Shown here: one piece after another, positions 1-11,500 of the stretch
Layout: each line of letters starts with the position of its first letter
How positions within the stretch are numbered: position 1 is the first letter of the stretch
Origin: Diphasiastrum complanatum
Taxonomy: Eukaryota; Streptophyta; Lycopodiopsida; Lycopodiales; Lycopodiaceae
Direction of reading: 5' to 3'
Assembly: GCA_029204225.1 (NCBI GenBank)
Contig: CM055104.1
Location: 55,160,538 to 55,224,537, forward strand
DNA length: 64,000 nt
Translations under genes and position numbers: made by a program
The notes under the pieces: generated by a model
The model's input: only the letters and a program-made list of their open reading frames with translations
What the model was told of the DNA's origin: nothing
The model's database searches: none

Positions 1-1749
1 GTCGTTTGCACTCTTATGAGCAACGTTACTCTGTACATGAAAAAGAGCTACTTGCTGTCATCCATGCTCTTAAGAAATGGCGCCATTATTTGTATCGTGT
101 TCCCTTTGATATTATTACTGATTAGTGATCGTCAATATCGTTGGTTACAATTTTTACAGTCTTTTCATTTTGATATTTTGTATCGTCCAAGCAAGGCAAA
201 CACGGCAGCTGATGCTTTATCTCGTCTTCCTGCATTGTTACATAGTATTGTTGCTTCAGTTCCTTCTTGGTTTGATGATTTACCGGCCGCATATTTGTCT
301 TGTTCGGACTTTTTTGATGTTTATCGTAGTCGTCCCCTTTCGTTTTAGGAAGTTCCAGGTTTATACTGTTGTTGATGATCGTTTATACCACTATGGTTCT
401 TTATGTATTCCCAGTTCTCTTTCCATTCGTCCTCAGTTGTTGTCTGATGCTCATGCTTCCCCTATTGGTGGCCATTTTGGTTTTCAGAAGTCTTATGCAC
501 GTCTTAAGGCATTTCTATTGGCCATCCATGAAGTCTGAGCTAGCCCATCTTATTCGTGATTGTCCTTTTTGTGCCCGTAATAAATATTCCCGTGCTAAGT
601 CCACTAGTTTACTCCAGAGTTGGCCCATTCCTCATCGCCAGTGGACGAATTTTCTATGGACTTTATCCTTGGTCTTCCTCATACCCGCCGTGGTCATGAC
701 TCTTGTATGGTGGTGGTGGATCGGTTCTCGAAATAGGCACACTTTATACTGGTTCGCAGTACTATTACTATCTATGTCTTTTTCTATCAGAGATTTTTCG
801 CCTGCATGGTATGCCACGTACTATCCTATTCGATCGGGATAGTAAGTTTACATCTACATTCTGGATAGAGCTTGTGCGTATTTTGCATGTACAACTTCTA
901 ATGGACACTGCATATCATTCTACTGTTGATGGGCAGACTGAGGCCCTTAATCGGATCCTTGAGGATTACCTTCGACATTTTGTTTCTCCTTCCAGGAAGG
1001 ATTGGGATCAACATTTATGTTTGGCAGAGTATAGCTATAATAGCTCTGTTAGTACCAACACTGGAGTTTCACCTTTTTTATTGGCTCATGGGTATGCTAC
1101 ACTTTTGCCAGGGTTGCCTCTTTCTCCTAATGATACACCAGTTACCATTGCTTCTTTTTTTTCCAGTGCTCGCGAGCTTATTGCTAGGGCTACTACTCAC
1201 TTACAGCAGGTTCAGCAGCGCTACCAGACTTTTGTTGATCGTCATCGCCGTCGTGTTGAGTTTCAGGTTGGTGATATGGTTTACCTCCGATTACGCTTTG
1301 CACGTCATCACTTTGTTCAGGGTCACGCTTCTACTGAGAAGTTTGCACCACGCTATTATGGGCCTTATTGTATCTTGGATCGCCTCAGCCCTATTACGTA
1401 CCGGTAACAGTTGCCTGATTCTACACGAGCCTGTGATATTTTTCATGTTAGCCTTTTATGAGCTGCCATTGAGGATGATGCTCCTCGCGATCTCACATTT
1501 CCTACAGAGCCAGAGTTGTTCCCTTTTTTGCCAGCTGCCATCCATCAGGTTCACCTTTAGTATAGTTGACGTCGCAGGCAGGTTCAGTTTTTAGTACAGT
1601 GGGATGGTCCTCCTCTTGAGGAGTCCACTTGGGAGCCTATTGATGTCTTTTATCATACACCATTATTGGCAGAGCAGGCTCGAGCCCTCATGGCTTTAGT
1701 TCTCTCCTCTACTACAGATGTCATTGTAGATGTTCCCTCTACTTCATGA
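1..1749 (+). mobile_element. Ty3/gypsy chromovirus, 3' part of pol (RNase H end, integrase, chromodomain), decayed
   Basis: Translation in shifting frames gives the end of an RNase H domain (a KELLAVIHALKKW-like stretch near 50-90 and a YRPSKANTAADALSRLP block near 180-230). Next come an integrase zinc-binding domain (GGHFGFQKS near 465-490 and a CPFCARNK block near 560-585), an integrase core (DRDSKFTSTFW near 833-863, then the HSTVDGQTEA block near 916-942) and a C-terminal chromodomain-like piece (VQWDGPPLEESTWEPI near 1597-1644). These are the successive domains of a gypsy chromovirus polyprotein, which reverse-transcribes and inserts the element. Several frameshifts and stops (near 120, 345, 730, 1406 and 1560) make it non-functional. 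The left part of the element lies outside the window. Confidence 0.88.
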
Positions 1750-1754
1750 TTTGA

Positions 1755-2480
1755 CTAGCTATGACTATTCTTTTACGTTTTGCTTGTAGTATTTGCTTGG
1801 TACTTGATTTACACAGTTATGATACTTTGGGGTATTTGTTGTGACGACTTATGTCCTCTCCATCAGTATTTCCATTAGTTCGTGATTTTTTCAGTATCTA
1901 GCATGCTTGTTAGCCGGTGGACGGCTTTGTTTTTCTGCAGGGGAGAGTTATGGACTTGGCTCATTACATTCGCCGTGTCCATTCTTTTATTCATTCATAA
2001 GAAGGCCTAAGGGCCCTTTTTTATTCATATACTGGCCTTGGGCCCTATTTGGTCATATTTTTGGACTTGGTCACGTTGATTTGGAGTGGGGTTCCTCCTA
2101 TTGGGAGGGCACACTATTTTCCCTCCAAATCCTTTTTCCCTCCCTTTTTTGAATCCTCTATTTGATTCAGGGAGAGGGTATAAGTAGGGCAACATTGTAT
2201 TCCTTTATTCAGTTGATGATGATTGCTCCTCTTTAGCCTCCTTAAGCATTCTCTCTTCCTGCTTTCTAGCTTAAGTCATGCTTTCTAGCATAGCTAGTGA
2301 ATCTTAGCTTGTAACTATAGGCCAAGTAGCTAGTTGAGGTCTTGCAGCCAATTTACCATGTCTTGAGGTTGGTGGATTGAGAGGGTTGTAAATGGGCCCT
2401 CATTTACAAGTTTATGGATAGGATAGGGGAGACCTTCAGCGATTGGTTCTTGATGAGTGGAGGTATGCCCTTTTTTGAAT
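1755..2480 (+). repeat. Probable 3' untranslated end and LTR of the gypsy element
   Basis: The stretch directly follows the chromodomain end. A purine-rich run near 1938-1948 could be a polypurine tract, and a TATA-like stretch followed by an initiator-like region lies near 2175-2200. No second LTR copy is in the window to fix the boundaries, so both ends are approximate and the LTR call is inference from position. Confidence 0.4.
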
Positions 2481-4340
2481 TCCAATTTGTTGTGCATTTA
2501 TTTTGAAAAGTATTTTCGCATTGTTGATTTGTAGCTAATTTTTTTTACGATGAATTGGTTATAACTTATTTTTTACGATGAATTGGTTATTTTTTTGGTT
2601 TTCATATGATGTCAACTATTCGAGACAAGTGGCCTAACATGTCAACTATCTGAGACAAGTGGCCTAACATGTGGACTTGTTTCCACAAGCCGGTAGACAT
2701 AGTTGCTCATTTGCTTCACCCTCTATGTGGACTACCAAAGTCAAACGCACAAACACCAAGCTTGTAAGGGGCATCTCAATGGAGCCCAAGGTAGTTTGGG
2801 GAAGTGGCACTTTACAAGGGGAAAAGCCCTGTGTAAATAAGCATTTTTGATAGATTAATGGCCCAAGCATGGCATCCTACGTGTATAAGTCCATCTTGAA
2901 GGGCCCATCAGTAGTTAGTAACGTTAGGCATCCTGCAAGTATAATTTCAACTTGTGGTGCCATTAATTTACAAGGGGCAGTTAAATAGTTTTGTCAAGTC
3001 TCAAGGTTTAAACTTATACTTAAAAAGTTTTGTAAAAGTCAAAGTCAAGTTTCCAAAAAGGGTCTTGCATTGTATTATGAGACTTGAAGTGTCGTGTCCC
3101 ATAAGCAAATGTGGGAATGGGGACCACAAGTTTCTATAAAAAAAACCCCATTCCATCTCATCCAGAAGTTCTGCTATTTTGGATCCTCACATGCTCAAAT
3201 TTGGTGTTTGGCTCATGTTAGTGTAACTTCGTGTTCATTGCTACTTTGCCTAAGTTTTTGCTACGTTAGCCCCAGTTTTAGCGTGTGTGCTTTACCTTAT
3301 GTTGTTTTAATTTAGTTGGTGTGGTTTGTGTGTGGAAGGGCGTGGAGGCCCTATTGTGGTGTGAGTAGAGAGAGAGAAGGCAGGGCCACATGGAGGAGGT
3401 AGGCCACAACCTCCGGAGGCCTCTGGACGTTGAATATTTCAGCCTCCGGAGGCAGGCTACCTCCGGAGGCTGCCTGAGCCCTGCCGAAAAGCGCTCCCTG
3501 CCTGAGCCCCTCCGGAAAGCACTATGCTTTTATTAATTTTGTCTAGTCAATGAAATGCATTGATAATATTCCTAGAGTGCTTAGTTCTGTTTTGAAAAAT
3601 CAGAGCTTCGTAAGCAGGAGAATACAGCCAAATCTATAGCTACTTTCAGAAGTGCAATTTCACTGTTCAGTTTTGAGTTCATGTGAAATCTATTGAATTA
3701 GTTTTTTGGCTTACATTCTCTGAGCCCTTTCTGAGCATGCTGCAGACAATCTTTGTAGGACGCATTAGTGCGAATAGTTAGATTAAATGACACTGATTAA
3801 ATAATTTTTCGTAAGCACAGAAAAAGGACACAGATTAAATGATTTTCCATTTTTCAGTGTAGCTTTTATGAATGATTATGTATGTTTTTAATGTGATTTT
3901 AAGTAAGTCACAGTAATTTTTAAGCACAGATTAATTCAATAGAGGTCAATTGGTAGAAAAGAAAGTGTTGTTGTTACAGTTCAACGAGGGCTCAAAGGAC
4001 AATTGAAGAGCATAGGAATCATAGGATATACTGTAAACCAAATAAGAACCTGTGTTACTGTGTTACCTTTTGCATCTCTTCCCAATTCAGTTTTGCAGCT
4101 CTTCCCAATTCTATTTCAATTCTGTTTCACAGCTCATTTTAATTCCGTTTTGCCCAATTCCGTTTCGCAGCTCTTCTGTTTTGGTTTTTAGATTTGTTCT
4201 TTAGTTAAATGCAAAGGAAGGATAGACTGTTTTCAAGCATAATCTAGAAAAAGGAGCCAGATTGTAATGTGGTCTTGTTCTAGAGGTCAGTATCCAGTGA
4301 TTATTGTCTTTTAAGTACAGAGCATTCCTTTATATTATAC
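2481..4340. other. Non-coding stretch with short repeats
   Basis: No gene is recognised in this 1.9 kb. It holds a 30-bp unit repeated exactly in tandem apart from two bases (2611-2640, 2641-2670), an imperfect duplication of a short TTTTTTACGATGAATTGGTT block just before it (about 2537-2590), three copies of the palindrome CCTCCGGAGG (3410-3419, 3443-3452, 3460-3469), and a degenerate repeat of a CAATTC-GTTTTGCAGCTCTTCC theme (about 4077-4180). A TATA-like run near 3135 could belong to a buried LTR or promoter, but nothing downstream supports a gene. Confidence 0.5.
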
Positions 4341-4348
4341 CCATAGAA

Positions 4349-4745
4349 CCCACGGTTCTCAGAACCGTGGGCCTTGAGAACCGTGGCACGGTTCATGCCA
4401 TTAATCAATTAATTAATTATTTATTTCTATTTTTATCCTATTTCCCCCCAAAACCCTTCCCAATGGATTTTTTGGTCTTTTTTTGACTTTTATTTGGGCT
4501 GTTTTCGAGGGTGGGCAGTAAAAAAAAAGCTATTAATTGATTAATTAATTAAATGCTATGTGGGGAGAACACTTCTTAAACATTTCTGGTTTTTTTTGGC
4601 CTTTTTTTGTTTTTTTTGGGGTTGTTTTGGGGGGCGGGAATTAAAAAAAAAAATTAATTAATGAATTAATCATTTAACGGTTCACCATTAAAAACTTTGT
4701 GAACCGTACGGTTCCAAGAACTGTGGTGAACCGTTCACGGTTCTC
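4349..4745. mobile_element. Foldback (MITE-like) repeat with ACGGTTC-rich ends
   Basis: Both ends are built from the same palindromic word. The left end holds a perfect hairpin, CCCACGGTTC - TCA - GAACCGTGGG (4349-4371), followed by further GAACCGTGG/ACGGTTCA words. The right end (about 4678-4745) carries the complementary set. Inside are two related units, each with a T-rich run, a G-rich GGGTGGGCAG/GGGGGGCGGG block, an A-run and an ATTAATTGATTAATTAATT-like block (about 4460-4555 and 4585-4675). No coding potential is seen. The outline is that of a non-autonomous foldback element, but no target-site duplication was established. Confidence 0.5.
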
Positions 4746-4749
4746 AGAT

Positions 4750-5375
4750 TCTATGATTATACCGCAACATAAAAATGGTCTGAATAGCTGTGCCACTAGT
4801 CTTATGCATTAGGAAACAGACTGATCCATTGAAAGGGAACATATGACGGACAAATGATGCTATAGCAAGGAGTTTGTTTCCTGAAGGTATCCTCACATAC
4901 TTTGAATAGACAACACTTTCCGTAGCGAGGATTTTTGTAACCAACATTAGATATTTTTGGACAGTACCTTTTCCGACATTGAATCTTGCAGCAACATGTG
5001 AAGAAGCTTGTCCTGTGCCTAGTCTAAGCAATACAAAAGCAACTACTTTTTCAATGTCAATTGGTTCTCTAACAAAGTACTCTGCTGTAGAAGTGAGAAA
5101 AGGTCTTAATTCGTTTACAATGTGTAGGGATAAGGGAAAGAATACCCTATATTTGCATCTCCAAGACAAGTCCTTTCAAAGCTGTTTAAGTGCCAAGCTA
5201 AGTTGTCAATTTTCTCCCACTCCGTGGTTGCACGTGGACGTTTCCTCCAAACTCTACCACTAGAATCCTCTAATGTAGTATCCACGCATCTAAATAGCAG
5301 ATGAATTAAGATTAATACAGATTTATCTCTATTTTTGTCTTCTGCGTCTTCGGAATTCATCATCGATTGATAGGT
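4750..5375 (-). pseudogene. PIF/Harbinger (HARBI1-like) transposase, N-terminal fragment
   Basis: Two overlapping minus-strand frames read as the N-terminal part of a Harbinger-family transposase. The upstream frame has an acidic and basic leader with TLEDSSGRVWRKRPR (about 5290-5245). The downstream frame (about 5160-4750) has the helix-turn-helix region with REPIDIEKVVAFVLLRLGTG and FNVGKGTVQKYL, which matches the (R)RPIS-EKR-A--L-RLATG and FGIGRSTV- patterns typical of HARBI1-like proteins. A frameshift joins the two near 5150-5169, and the DDE catalytic part is missing. It abuts the foldback repeat on one side and a gypsy remnant on the other. A decayed copy is certain; whether it derives from a transposon or a domesticated HARBI1-type gene cannot be told. 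Confidence 0.7.
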
Positions 5376-7425
5376 CAGTTGCAAACATTGTTGCAGTATA
5401 TGATGCAATCCAGGAAATATCAATCCATTGTTGATGAGGAATAGGCCAAGGCTGAAGAAGACTACCAAGTTTAGAAAGAGAATATATGTTGTGGGCACAA
5501 AGACTAGCACGAATAAATAAGCTTGAGAAGATCAACTTTCAACTGTGGCCCAATAAAAAAAGGGTTGATGCGAGCAAAGGATTTCTGTAAACCATAATGA
5601 CCACCAACACGTGAAAAGATGCGCATTAGATAAAATAGAGGCGACAGACACATAGAAAGGCGCCAACACATGCGAACCTGATAAGGCATGCTAGGAGTGA
5701 GCTGTAGCATAATGAGTCTGAAATTTGGACATGTACAATAAGTATCGCCAAGATGAAAAAACCAATCGGGATGACTTATGAGTTCCGGTTCAAAGGGTAA
5801 AACTCATATAAACCAAAAGAGGTACAAAAAGCAGTCTTTTAAGTTCATCCCCAGATGAATACAAATCTGATAGCAACCGGAACAAAGATCAATTTTAGAA
5901 AAGACAGGCTGTACCCAACTGGTCAAGAAGATCATCCATGTAAGGAGTGGGATACTGATTACGAATGATAAGGCAATAAAGAGCACGATAATCAATACAA
6001 AGACATTAAGAACCAACTTTTTTATCAACTAGGAGAACATGAGCACCAAAAGGACTCTGACCATGAGTAATGAGGCCTCGATGTAATAAGTTAGTAATTT
6101 GGTGCGGATCTTAGCTTGTTCTTGTCTAGTCATGTGATAAGGAGCTCATGAAGCAGGAGCAGAACTGGGGAGTAAATCCATACAATGATTGATATCCCAA
6201 AGTGGAGGTAAGGACAAAGGCTTAAAAAAGATGCTAATATTTCTGTAGTAAGGGAATAGTAGAAGCTAGTGTAAAACTAGAAGGCACGGCATGAACATGT
6301 AATGCAGCCACCCCATGAGCTTTGGGTAAAGAACGCATAAATTGTTTAATGAAATTAAGGGAAGTACCATGAAAGGTACGAGGAGTGCCATCATGAATTA
6401 TAGAAAGACTCTGGTCTTAAAAGATTTAAAGTAACATCACCTAAAGAAACAAACCAATCAGCCCCTGAGTTGATATTATAACGCTCAATGAGAATGATGC
6501 GGAAAGCAACTTGTCCAATAAAATCACCTATACGATAAGGAAGAGCAGAAAAAATAAGTGTGCTCCTGGAAAGTATGAGAATTAGCAACTTTAACACGAT
6601 AAGGAACAGGAGCTAGAATAGGAGTGACACGAATATGAGCTACAACACGTGTACCAAGAAAAGAATGTGTACTGCCAGTGTCACATTTGGCAGGATCAGA
6701 AAAGTTGGGAAGAATGGGAGCTTCATGAAGACAAATCTCAGACTCGAGTTTCTCAGAATCATCATTCGAATGAAAATGAACAATGGCTGGCTGAGAAGAT
6801 GACTGTAGACTTTTACACTTAAAACAGAGCTTTTGGGTACGGATTTCATGCATCCCTTCATTGAACCAACGACAGAAAACAACAGGATGAGGTGAAGGGT
6901 AAGAACAAGGAGTATACTGGGTAACAGTAGAAGAGGCTGTAACAAGAAATGAAGGGGGTGGTGTAGGAGAAAAACGTAGGCATGGTGGCAATTGATCAGA
7001 ATACTTGTGCTGAAGAGTACTAGCAATTGACATAGCTTGAGGTAATGATGTAGGACGAAAAGAAGCAATATCAAAACAAAGGGCTCTTTTAAGGCCAACA
7101 ATATATCTAGAAACAATCTCATCTTCAAGCAAAAGATAAGGAAATTCAACAAAACGTTCGCCATAATCAAGCATAATGGCTTGACGAAGGGCAGTGGGAT
7201 ATGTAATCCAGGCAGTATCAGTGGAAAAGTCGAAAGTTTGCGTCCGGAACCTTGTATAAGCCTGCCCACTAAGATGTATGGCTGTAAATTGAACTTGCTG
7301 AGCAGGACTGCTCGACGTCAAAGAAAAGTAGGTCTTCATTTTATGGAGCCAATTAGCAAGCTCAATGCCATTGAAGAACCACTATAAGCAGTTAGCTGAA
7401 CTTTATCACGAAAATCGCTCATTAT
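5376..7425 (-). mobile_element. Ty3/gypsy element, decayed and internally deleted (gag, protease, RT, integrase pieces)
   Basis: Read on the minus strand the domain order is normal. Gag runs from about 7425 with ANWLHKM and ALRQAIMLDYGERFVEFPY; a remnant CFKCK knuckle lies near 6830; the retropepsin motif is DTGSTHSF (about 6684-6661), with a second protease block, GADWFVSLGDVTLNL, near 6460-6415; an RT fragment with FSKIDLCSGCYQICI lies near 5910-5860; an integrase zinc-binding fragment (GGHYGLQKSFARI) near 5605-5560; and the integrase LLQPWPIPHQQW motif near 5460-5420. The RT palm, RNase H and integrase core are missing. The integrase motifs resemble those of the element at the left edge, suggesting the same lineage. 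Confidence 0.82.
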
Positions 7426-8589
7426 AGTGTTAGGAGCAGGCAGGTGTATGCAAATGTACGAGTGCTCTTTGTTAATCTCTTTACTTTCATTTTACTTTTC
7501 TCAAACCAAAAATCTTGCAAAATGCTGAAATATGCATGTAGTACCTCCAAATGGACAAAAAGGGAGAACCAATGAAGAATGACAAAGTAGTGTCTTTGAA
7601 ACCCTAAAAAGTAGAGTATAAGGATGTTGAAGTGTAGAGCCAATGAATAGGGAACATTATTGAATCTTTTGAAAGATTGAATGCAAGATCAACTTTTATA
7701 CTGAAAGAGAAAGTTTATCGTTCAAAAACAATGATTAATCTTTTCTTTAACCAAAATTTGAAATCACAATATCTCGGGGTAGAGGACTCCAATGAGGGAG
7801 TTGTAAAATGTCGTGAGCTCATGTGACATCAAAGAACATGAATTTGACTAGATTTGTTTTAACAAAAATCATAGACTTCTCCTTTGAATCAAACTTTGAC
7901 TTGCATTATATTCAGGTATAAAACTCAAACTTACTAGCTATAAAATGCGATGAACTAGTCCAACAACAAAAGTCCTTGGAAGAGAGAGGAGCTTCTTTAA
8001 TGGTAGCACAATCAAAGTCTATAAATCAGTACTATGATATTAATATTAATTCATTGAGATTCAAAGGGTAATGTTGTGATTCAAACAATGAGACATCTTG
8101 TGGCTTAATGCTTTGCATTTTAACTGGAACTCAAGAACCGTATAACAAATAGAACAAAGTAGATCTAGCCTTTGTTGAGTTGTCCATGCTTCCTCAATAT
8201 GGTTTCTTATTTGGAGAAGTATGTGCATTTAAGAGAAACTTGTGCTTAAGTTGAGGAAGATGCTTGTGCCATGGAATGTTGAAAATGTAGTTGATTGGTT
8301 ATGCGACCCTTTTCAACATCATTAGATTGTTACTGATATGAATCAAACATCTTTAAATGCAAAAATCTCCACAATAGATCTCTCCACAAAATCTCATTCG
8401 AGCTTTAAGAATTATCTTTGCAAGGTGTCAAAATAGGTTTTATCTTGGCAATCTTTTCAAGAATAGAATTGTTTCTGTCTAGTGCTATTTATTAGGTCAA
8501 CTAAAAAATAATTAAAATGTTTTGATAATTAATGAGTAGCTACTACCTTAAGCCCACGTGGTGGTTTTGAGGATGTTCTTTGCATGCAG
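7426..8589. other. Non-coding stretch, probably intronic
   Basis: No exon, transposon domain or RNA gene was recognised here. It lies immediately before the first recognised exon of the enoyl-CoA isomerase-like gene. I looked for the missing N-terminal exon of that gene here and did not find it. Confidence 0.4.
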
Positions 8590-11500
8590 GGAAAGTACTA
8601 CTCAAATGGACTCGATCTCTTCTACCTTCGGAGCAATCTTGATAAACATGAGGTAACTAACCAGGACTCCAAAATTGTACTTTTGGAATGAAGCCATATA
8701 TTTCACTAGTTTATTGATTTTTTCAATTTGAAATGTCTCTTTATTGAATTAGTTCCTCACGATGTCTAAGTGGAATGGTTCCGAATCACAAGGAGTTGGT
8801 GTATTGAACAAAACTAGGGATCAATAATTAGCTTGTCATTTGCAAAATATATCTTTCATTCTATTTTGACATAAACATGCAATACTTGCAGACTTTTATG
8901 ATGCTTTTTCATAAGTTGCTAAGAAGGTTGCTTTCGTTCCCAATGCCAACATTTGCTGCCATCTGGTACTTTTCTACTTTCATAAACATCTCTTATGCGC
9001 TATTTAGAATGTGTATGATAAATTTCATGGTTGTGAAGACTAACAATGGATGCTGGTTTAACTAGTACTGTAGGAAGGCAATAAATGTTGAATCAAACCA
9101 ATAAGTTAATGGAAATTTTTTCTTGTAAAGTGATTGATAGATGGTTTTTCCTATTGTAAAACCAAGTGTAGATCCTTAAGATCCTGTTGCAACCAAAAGG
9201 AGTGCGGTTGAGCCAAACCACCCAAGCAAGTAGAAACTGAAGATCAAACCTCATTCTACTTCACCCATTTCTATAAGTATATGGAGACTCCCGGAACTAG
9301 GAATATTCCTTCCAGAACCCGGATCCTTTACTAAACTCATGTTCAATTACTATCGATACTTCTTAGCATGCATAAAGTCGTCAATCACCATGCACTGCTC
9401 GCATGTCCTAAGTGGGGTGCCTGGACTCTCACAAGGTTATTAATTATATTTCTGGCCTAGTTCGGAATGATGAGGTGTAACTAATAGACTTGTACACTAG
9501 AGTGCTACTTTTGTCCTCATAAGTGGTACTTAGGGAGATTCTTCTTTATGATTTCAACTCTTTTCCATGAATCATCATCCTTAGTGCATCCTTTCCATTG
9601 GATTAAACACTCAAAGACAGAACAATTTCTCAACCTTTTATCTTTGGTTTATAATACTCTTTCTGGTTCCCAAGGTATACTAAGTGATAAATCTTCCAAA
9701 TGGGTAAGATCTTCATCAGATCCAACTGTATCACCTTCATGTAAACTTAAGTTCAATCGGCTTGCATGTACCGGATGCACAATAGACTTGTCTTGAAGAT
9801 GAAGTTCAAAGCTAAAGATCCGATTTTATTCATAATTTGAAATGGTCCACAATATCTGGTAGACAACTTATAATGCATAGTCCTAGAATCTTTGGAATTC
9901 TAAGATATACCTAGTCATCAACTTAAAATCTCTGGGAGATCTCTTAAGATTAACATAGTGCTTAGCTTTGTCTAGAGCACTATATATACTATCATCTGCT
10001 AATTGCAACATTGCTTGCATATCATGCAAGAAATTAGCAACTTTTTGGATCTTAACAGATTTATTCTGCACATTAGCTGGAGATCTAGGTTGAAACCCGT
10101 ACATAAGCATAAACAGACTACTTCTTGTAGCAGATGTTTTCTACTATTGTTAGCAAACTCAATTAAATGAATGTAATTGTCCCACTGAGACTGCCTGTGA
10201 GACACATATGTTTTCAACATATCCTCCATAGTTTGATTAGTTCTTTCAGTCCGTCCATCTGATTCTGGATGATTAGTAGAACTAAAACTAATTGAGGTTT
10301 CAAGTTTATGGAATACAACTAACCAAAAGTGACCTGTAAATTTAGGATCTCTATCACTAACAATATCACTTGGTAGTCCATACAACCTGAATAATCCTTC
10401 CACAAAGATTTGGGCTAAATCCAAAGCCTTTGTAGTTGGCTTGATTGGTATGAACGTAGCAAACTTAGTTAACCTGTCCACTACAACCCAAATCAAATCA
10501 TTTTGCCATTGGGTTTTAGAAAGTCCAACTACAAAATCCATAGATATACTTTCCCATTCCTTCTGAGGGATATCTAAGAGATGTAACAACCTCCAACCTT
10601 TAAGTGTTCTGCTTTGGCTAGGTGACAAGTTTTACATTTAAATACTTAAGACTCAACATATGGCTTGAGTTCTGGCCAATAAAACACTCTTTTGACCAAG
10701 TCTAAAGGCCTGTGTGTATACTTGGATGACTTGCACAAGAAGGTACATCATGATATTAAAAAAGAACTCTCTTCTTTATTTCATCATCCACTAGTACACA
10801 AACTTTCCAATTTTGAAATAATAATCCTTCGAATGGCAAACTGTTCTACAATCTTCTTATCTTTTTTAGACAACTGAGTTCCATGTGAGTCCATCTCAGT
10901 TCCATTCTCGTCCATTTCGGTCTTTACCAACTTTCATATCTAGCCAAAATGAGAATTGTTTTCATGCGACGTAAGGCAAATCTAGATCCTTGATTTGTAA
11001 GACAAGAGCCAAAACAACCATACTTTTGAGCTTCTCAAAACAATGGTTTAGTTCTTCATTCCATTCAATAGGCGGACAAGGTTGACCTCTCTTATTTTTC
11101 TTGTTAACTTTGCCTTTTGTCAAATTATTAAGAGCTGCTGCAACTTTTGCGTAACCTTCTATAAATTTCCAAAAGAAAATAATAAAATTGAGAAATAATT
11201 TGACTTCTCTAACTGTTTTTGGTATTGGCCACTCAACCACTGCCTTGATTTTATCTTCGTCTATCTCCAACTCTTTAGGAGTGAACTTATGGCCAAGATG
11301 CTCATGCTTAAAGAATTCACATTTGGACTCTTTAGCATAAAGTTGTTCTTTCCTAAGAATCCGCAAGACAGTCTTGATATGATTTACATTCTCATTAAGA
11401 GTTAGAAGACAACAACAACAACAGTAAGGCAATGGACATGAGCTCCATTAGGTTGCTTTGGTTGTGGTGGAAATCATTGAATTGCCAAGATTTCCCATAA

